Shown: positions 32,779 to 36,632 of the stretch, piece by piece | Position numbering within the stretch: the stretch's first letter is position 1 | Layout of the letters: each line of letters opens with the position of its first letter | Assembly (NCBI GenBank): GCA_009692065.1 | Contig: SHZY01000054.1 | Span: 1 to 36,632 of the forward strand | Source of the DNA: Gemmataceae bacterium | GTDB lineage: Bacteria > Planctomycetota > Planctomycetia > Gemmatales > Gemmataceae | Reading direction: 5' to 3' | Length of the DNA: 36,632 nt | Program-made: the position numbers and the translations under genes | The notes under the pieces: model-generated | The model's database searches: none | What the model saw: only the letters and a program-made list of their open reading frames with translations | What the model was told of the DNA's origin: nothing

Positions 32779-33582
32779 TCAGTCCGCGCTCCGCAGATTG
32801 GGTAGCGGCACGATCTCGATCGTGCCATCCGTTAACGGCACAAAAGTCTGGTCCGGGCCGAAGGGGAGCGCGTCGCGGTTGGCGCCACGATCGCCTTGAG
32901 GGTGAGGCCGGCGCCGAGCGGGCGGCGGCTGGCGGGATCGAAGGCGAGGAACCGCCCAGCGACATCGGCGGCCACCAGCATACCATCGATCACGTGCGGC
33001 TCGCCGCCGACGTCCGCGACGAAGGTGTATTCCCAGGCGGGTGCGTCCTGATTCGGGTCGAGCAAAGTGCGTCCGACGACTCAGCCGATCTAGCCGGCGC
33101 GCACGAACGGGCCGGTTGTCACCTTGCCTGGCATCGTCTACCTCCTCAACACCGACAGACGCTCGGGATCGAGCAATGTCAAGGTGTCGGACGCATCGAG
33201 GACGCACAGCCTCGGCTTGCCTGGATCGAAGGCCGCCGCGATCCGTTCGAGGCCGCGCGGGCCGTCGGTCAGCACAAATTCCTGCCCGGTCCAGCGACGA
33301 TGCCCAACGTTTGCAGCATGGCGCTGATGATCCAGAGGGCCCGGCCGACGCCAGCGCGGTGCCGGTGCGGCGGGTGGAGCGCTCGTATTCGAAGCGAGAG
33401 CGGGGGCGGGAGTTTCTCGAACGGGCGGCATCCTTCGGCGATTCTGCCGGAGGAACATTCTCGTCACACACCTCGAAGACGGTTCGGCAAATCGTGTTTG
33501 GGCACCGCATCCGTTTGCCGCGCATCGACGGATCAAACTGATACTTGCTCTTACAACGGGGCCAGGTGACCGACAGGGGCAT
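32779..33582 (-). pseudogene. Frameshifted MJ0042-type zinc-ribbon protein with repeat (WD40/PQQ-like) body
   Basis: The ATG at 33582 starts a typical planctomycete zinc-ribbon of the MJ0042 type (SVTWPRCKSKYQFDPSMRGK, RMRCPNTICRTVFEV). After about 55 residues the frame becomes arginine-rich nonsense. Sensible sequence continues in other frames: GQEFVLTDGPRGLERIAAAF and PRLCVLDASDTLTLLDPERL at 33138-33290, then PAWEYTFVADVGGEPHVIDG and RFLAFDPASRRPLGAGLTLK at 32860-33060. The original frame returns for PFGPDQTFVPLTDGTIEIVP at the very end. At least three frameshifts, and probably a deletion, are needed. The intact gene would have coupled a zinc ribbon to a propeller-like body. Confidence 0.72.
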
Positions 33583-33608
33583 GAGTTTTCTGGAATAGAG
33601 CAAGTTCA

Positions 33609-33647
33609 CCCCACGGGTTCGCTGCGCTCACCCTTGGGCTTGCGGGG
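33609..33647. repeat. Dispersed GC-rich repeat, copy 4
   Basis: The longest copy, with CCCCACGGG and TTGCGGGG ends around TTCGCTGCGCTCACCCTTGG. It lies upstream of both the thioredoxin-like gene and the divergent zinc-ribbon pseudogene, so here it is not at a gene end. Confidence 0.7.
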
Positions 33648-33694
33648 ACCTTTTTCTACATTCTACTGTGCCCCCATCATACCGGACCCCTGCC

Positions 33695-34255
33695 ATGAAC
33701 CTCTACGAAAAATACCAGCTCGGACTGCCCTATCACGACTTCCTGCAGCGCTACGGCAGCGACGCCCACAAGGATCGATGGAAGCAAGTGCACGCCCAGG
33801 TGACGCTGACGGAAGTGCAGCAAACGCTGCTCAAGTCATTCAAGCGAACGATGCCGGCCATGTGCCTGGCCGGAGCCTGGTGCGGTGATTGCGTCAACCA
33901 GTGCCCGATCTTCGAGCATTTCGCTGCCGCCGCCCCGATGATCCAGGTGCGCTACCTCGATCGCGACGAACATGCCGACGTTCAGCAAGCCCTGCAAATC
34001 TCCGGCGGCAACCGCGTCCCGGTCGTCGTCTTCTTCACCGAGGACGGCGCCGAAGCTGCACGCTACGGCGATCGCACCATCAGCAAATACCGCGCGATGA
34101 TGCTCGACCAGGCCGGCCCGTCCTGCCCGACCGGCGTCACCGTCGCCAAGGACCCGCTCTTGGCGCAAGTCACGCAAGATTGGCTGAACGAATTCGAGCG
34201 CGTGCAGTGGATGCTGCGGTTGTCGCCACGCCTGCGGAAGTTGCATAACGATTGA
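33695..34255 (+). CDS. Thioredoxin-fold protein (Thioredoxin_9-like)
   Basis: A 186-residue cytoplasmic thioredoxin-fold protein. MPAMCLAGAWCGDCVNQCPI holds the active-site pair Cys63-Gly-Asp-Cys66 at the start of helix 1, plus Cys70. The cis-Pro loop appears as NRVPVVVFFTEDG, and MIQVRYLDRDEHADVQQALQ fits strand and helix 2. The WCGDC type is typical of the thioredoxin_9 group of bacterial disulfide reductases. No signal peptide is present. The ATG at 33695 opens the conserved MNLYEKYQLGLPY; the frame extends nine codons upstream but without a ribosome site. Confidence 0.85.
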   Translation: MNLYEKYQLGLPYHDFLQRYGSDAHKDRWKQVHAQVTLTEVQQTLLKSFKRTMPAMCLAGAWCGDCVNQCPIFEHFAAAAPMIQVRYLDRDEHADVQQALQISGGNRVPVVVFFTEDGAEAARYGDRTISKYRAMMLDQAGPSCPTGVTVAKDPLLAQVTQDWLNEFERVQWMLRLSPRLRKLHND

Positions 34256-34287
34256 TGTGCTTCTTTTCCCGCAAGCGGCGATGAAGC

Positions 34288-34341
34288 TCGCTCGGCGGTT
34301 TCGCGCACAGGTCGCGATCCGCGCGCGAAACCGCCAAGCGA
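34288..34341. repeat. Palindrome upstream of the alpha/beta hydrolase gene
   Basis: Arms of 19 bp at 34288-34306 and 34323-34341 with one mismatch; core CGGCGGTTTCGCGC. Its left arm is matched base for base, inverted, at 16381-16400. Confidence 0.7.
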
Positions 34342-34395
34342 ACCATGGACACGCTTGACTGTAGATGGAGTCGCTCGGTTATCGGAGGTCCGAAC

Positions 34396-35454
34396 ATGTG
34401 CCGGCTGTTGCTCCTCTCGCTCCTGCTGCTGATCCCGCAATTCGTACACGCGCAGGAAAAATACTCCGCGCCGGCCGCGGTCCGCGCATCCTTCAAGAAG
34501 CTGCTTGACCGGCCCAAGGTTCCGCTCGACGCAAAGGTCTCATCGAAGATCCTCGACGGCGGCTTGGTCCTCGAAACGCTCAGTTTCGGTTCCGAAAAGA
34601 AAGCGGATGGGTCCGTCGAACGCGTTCCCACGACGCTGCTGCGCCCCGAGAAGATTAACGGACGCATGCCAGCCGTCATCGTCCTGCACGGCACCGGCGG
34701 CAACAAGGACGGGCAACTCGGCTTCATGAAGGAACTCGCCAAGCGCAACATCATTGGCGTTGCCATCGACGCCCGCTACCACGGCGGCCGTTCAGGCGGC
34801 GCGAAAGGCGCTGCCGCTTATAACGAAGCCATCGCCAATGCCTGGAAGACCAAGCCCGGCGAGCCGATGGAGCACCCGTTCTACTACGACACCGTCTGGG
34901 ATCTCTGGCGGCTCGTCGATTATCTTGAAACACGCGACGACGTCGATGCCAAGAACATAGGTATGATCGGCTTCTCGATGGGAGGCATCCAGACCTGGCT
35001 GGCGGCATCCGTCGATGAGCGCGTCAAAGTCTCTGTCCCCGCCATCGGCGTGCAGAGCTTTCGCTGGAGCCTGGAGAACGATCAATGGCAGGGCCGAGCC
35101 AACACCATCAAGCTAGCGCACACCCAGGCCGCCAAAGACCTCGGTGAGCCGGCCGTCAACCAAAAAGTGTGCCGGGCACTTTGGAACAAGATCATCCCCG
35201 GCATTCTCGACGACTACGATTGCCCCAGCATGCTGCGCCTGTTCGCCGGCCGACCGCTGCTGATCGTGGGCGGCACCAAGGACGGCAACTGCCCCTACGG
35301 CGGCGCCAAGATTGCGATCGCCTCGGTCGAGCGCGCCTACAAGGATGCGGGCGCCTCCGATCGGCTCAGCGTCATGATCGAAGAAGTTGGCCACACGGTC
35401 ACGGCGAAACAGCGCACCGCGGCGTTGGATTGGTTCGAGAAGTGGTTGAAGTAG
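34396..35454 (+). CDS. Secreted alpha/beta hydrolase (dienelactone-hydrolase/acetyl-esterase-like)
   Basis: A 352-residue protein; the start is fixed by GGAGG eight bases upstream and by the signal peptide MCRLLLLSLLLLIPQFVHAQ. The fold elements are PAVIVLHGTGGNKDGQLGF (oxyanion loop), NIGMIGFSMGGIQTWLA with nucleophile Ser194, LLIVGGTKDGNCPYGG with the likely acid, and VMIEEVGHTVTAKQRTA with the catalytic His. It is an exported esterase or peptidase-like hydrolase; the substrate is unknown. Its role may overlap with the larger two-domain hydrolase at 22137-24227, which has a similar elbow. The TAG (35452-35454) touches a hairpin. Confidence 0.86.
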   Translation: MCRLLLLSLLLLIPQFVHAQEKYSAPAAVRASFKKLLDRPKVPLDAKVSSKILDGGLVLETLSFGSEKKADGSVERVPTTLLRPEKINGRMPAVIVLHGTGGNKDGQLGFMKELAKRNIIGVAIDARYHGGRSGGAKGAAAYNEAIANAWKTKPGEPMEHPFYYDTVWDLWRLVDYLETRDDVDAKNIGMIGFSMGGIQTWLAASVDERVKVSVPAIGVQSFRWSLENDQWQGRANTIKLAHTQAAKDLGEPAVNQKVCRALWNKIIPGILDDYDCPSMLRLFAGRPLLIVGGTKDGNCPYGGAKIAIASVERAYKDAGASDRLSVMIEEVGHTVTAKQRTAALDWFEKWLK

Positions 35455-35481
35455 GTGAGTGGTGAAATTCTACCACTCACC
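35454..35481. terminator. Hairpin at the alpha/beta hydrolase stop codon
   Basis: GGTGAGTGGT (35454-35463) pairs perfectly with 35472-35481 across an 8-base loop. The stem begins on the last base of the hydrolase TAG and ends 17 bases before the protease start. Confidence 0.6.
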
Positions 35482-35498
35482 AATCTTGAGGATCCCCC

Positions 35499-36377
35499 AT
35501 GCTCAGCTGGCGCCTCCTCGGCATCAACTTCTGCATCCAGCCGTCGTTCTGGCTCATGAACGCGCTGTGGGCTTGCCTCTTGTTCGGCCCAGCGAGCGGC
35601 AGACGCGATACCGACATTCGCACCACCCTCAAGCTGCTTATTTCGTTTGACAGTGAGATTTGGCTCTTCATCCTGATCTGGGTTTTGTGCACGCTCGTTT
35701 CCGTCATGGTCCATGAACTGGGCCACGTGATTACTGGACGCATCTTCGGCCAACCCGGCAACATCACCGTCACAGGGCTAGGCGGCCAGGCCGTCGGCGA
35801 ATACGGCGCATTGCGCGCCTGGCAGCGCATCCTCGTCATTGCCGCGGGGCCGGGGGCCGGGTTCGCGTTCGTCGCCCTGATCGTGGCTTTTGACCCGCAC
35901 TACTGGAACGGGATCATCATCTGGCTCGATTGGCCCCAATGGCTCAAGCTGAACTTGTTCTGGATCGATCATATCGACCCGCTCCTGCGCATGGGCGCCT
36001 CGCCGACTTACGATCTCGTTCTGCAGCTTCTGTTCTTCATCAACCTCTTCGTCAACATCATGAACCTGCTGCCGATCATCCCGATGGACGGCGGCATGAT
36101 TTTCAAAGAGTTCTGCGTGCTGATATCGCCGAAGGGGGGGCTGAAGTTCGCCTTCATCTGGTCGTTTGTCCTGGCGCTGGGCGTGACGGTTTACATGTTG
36201 CTCGCGGTGCTCAAGGAATATGGCTATGTTCCGCCGACGACCCCTGTCTACTATCCGTTCCAGTTCCCGATTATTTCGCTGCTCGTTTTCGGGATGATGG
36301 CATTGCAGTCCTGGCGGGCCTATCAGCAAATTGCCGCCATGGAACGGCACGAGTTGTTTTCGCAGCGGGACGAGTGA
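35499..36377 (+). CDS. M50-type (site-2 protease-like) membrane zinc metalloprotease
   Basis: A 292-residue membrane protein with several spans. LVSVMVHELGHVITGRIFGQ carries the HExxH zinc site (His72, Glu73, His76) inside a membrane helix. LFVNIMNLLPIIPMDGGMIF carries the third ligand Asp197 in the N-x-x-P-x-x-P-x-D-G-G motif. The first 50 residues (WRLLGINFCIQPSFWLMNAL) match the N-terminal block of planctomycete rhomboid-neighbour M50 proteins. Site-2 proteases cut membrane-spanning regulators. GAGG lies six bases before the ATG. No PDZ or CBS domain is present, and the substrate is unknown. Confidence 0.88.
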   Translation: MLSWRLLGINFCIQPSFWLMNALWACLLFGPASGRRDTDIRTTLKLLISFDSEIWLFILIWVLCTLVSVMVHELGHVITGRIFGQPGNITVTGLGGQAVGEYGALRAWQRILVIAAGPGAGFAFVALIVAFDPHYWNGIIIWLDWPQWLKLNLFWIDHIDPLLRMGASPTYDLVLQLLFFINLFVNIMNLLPIIPMDGGMIFKEFCVLISPKGGLKFAFIWSFVLALGVTVYMLLAVLKEYGYVPPTTPVYYPFQFPIISLLVFGMMALQSWRAYQQIAAMERHELFSQRDE

Positions 36378-36404
36378 TTCGTTTGGCGGCCAGGCGTGAC
36401 ACAT

Positions 36405-36462
36405 CCGAGCTGGAGCGCCAACGAAGGGCTCCAACCGGCCCTTCGCTGGCGTTCCGGCTCGG
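36405..36462. repeat. Palindrome after the M50 protease gene
   Basis: Arms of 25 bp at 36405-36429 and 36438-36462 with three mismatches; core GCGCCAACGAAGGGC. It may terminate the protease transcript. Confidence 0.6.
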
Positions 36463-36487
36463 ACAAGACATCAACGATCATCACTTA

Positions 36488-36632
36488 GGGGCCGTCCGTT
36501 AATTAGTGTTACAACTTCGCAGATGTTTCATACACCTGCTCCATGCGACGCGCAAGCATGGAGGCTGCGATACGCCAACGGTTCGAAGGTCTGGCTTCGT
36601 CGTTGGATGAGCGCCAAAGACGATTGTGGGCG
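36488..36632 (+). mobile_element. ISAzo13-type insertion sequence, 5' end (tentative terminus at 36488)
   Basis: The transposase start (36543) is preceded by GGGGCCGTCCGTTAATTAGT at 36488, which looks like a terminal inverted repeat. The exact end is a guess because the other end is outside the window. Confidence 0.45.
36543..36632 (+). CDS. ISAzo13-family transposase, first 30 codons (cut by window edge)
   Basis: The frame reads MRRASMEAAIRQRFEGLASS, then LDERQRRLWA, to the last base of the window. The F-E-x-L-x-x-x-L-D-E-R-x-R-R-L-x-A pattern is the characteristic opening of ISAzo13-family transposases. The start could also be the second ATG at 36558, which opens the motif directly; neither has a clear ribosome site. 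Confidence 0.7.
   Translation, partial: MRRASMEAAIRQRFEGLASSLDERQRRLWA

Noticed and set aside
1..36632. tRNA or rRNA genes
   Set aside because: Reading the intergenic regions on both strands showed no cloverleaf-like or rRNA-like sequence; the gaps hold palindromes and dispersed repeats.

Overview
The window looks like chromosomal DNA of a G+C-rich planctomycete, most likely near Gemmata and its relatives. This is inferred from gene content: DUF1571, paired DUF1080 domains, a DUF1559 prepilin-like protein, a secreted sulfatase, CarboxypepD_reg-type secreted proteins, an MJ0042-type zinc-ribbon protein, a kinase of the planctomycete type, and many intergenic palindromes. Both ends run into insertion sequences: the start of an IS3-family OrfA on the left and of an ISAzo13-type transposase on the right. 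The sequence may therefore end where an assembly broke at repeats.

Layout. 1-444: IS3-type element that has cut off the 3' end of a small secreted-protein gene. 705-3365: DUF1571 protein, a secreted double-DUF1080 protein, and the wreck of a Ser/Thr kinase. 3514-7511: acyl-CoA dehydrogenase, a CoxG-like SRPBCC protein, a cupin, and a secreted CarboxypepD_reg-like gene broken by an in-frame TGA. 7619-10559: HNH endonuclease, YiiX-like peptidase, methyltransferase, and a 51-residue ORF. 10562-14068: DUF885 protein, amidohydrolase, DUF3052 protein. 14120-18418: a DUF1559/sulfatase pair, gamma-glutamyltransferase, and a small protein. 18529-20289: ketol-acid reductoisomerase and a MazF/ribbon-helix-helix toxin-antitoxin pair with a clear promoter and operator. 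20458-24227: HEAT-repeat protein, MprF-type DUF2156 protein, and a secreted protein with two alpha/beta-hydrolase domains. 24640-25230: a degraded surface-protein remnant.

25250-31898 is the most distinctive part. It is a minus-strand, operon-like run of four paralogous B12-binding-type radical SAM proteins, a zinc-ribbon membrane protein and a PAP2 phosphatase. ATGA and TGATG overlaps suggest translational coupling at two of the junctions. One radical SAM gene carries an in-frame TAG, and the PAP2 gene seems to have lost a base near its start. By analogy with B12-type radical SAM enzymes acting on membrane lipids, a lipid-modifying pathway is a reasonable guess, but no substrate can be read from sequence. 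32121-36377: MobA-like nucleotidyltransferase, a frameshifted zinc-ribbon pseudogene, thioredoxin-like protein, secreted alpha/beta hydrolase, and an M50-type membrane protease.

Two themes run through the window. Intergenic palindromes and a GC-rich dispersed repeat repeatedly overlap or supply the stop codons of neighbouring genes. Broken genes are common, through an IS insertion, a repeat insertion, nonsense codons and frameshifts.
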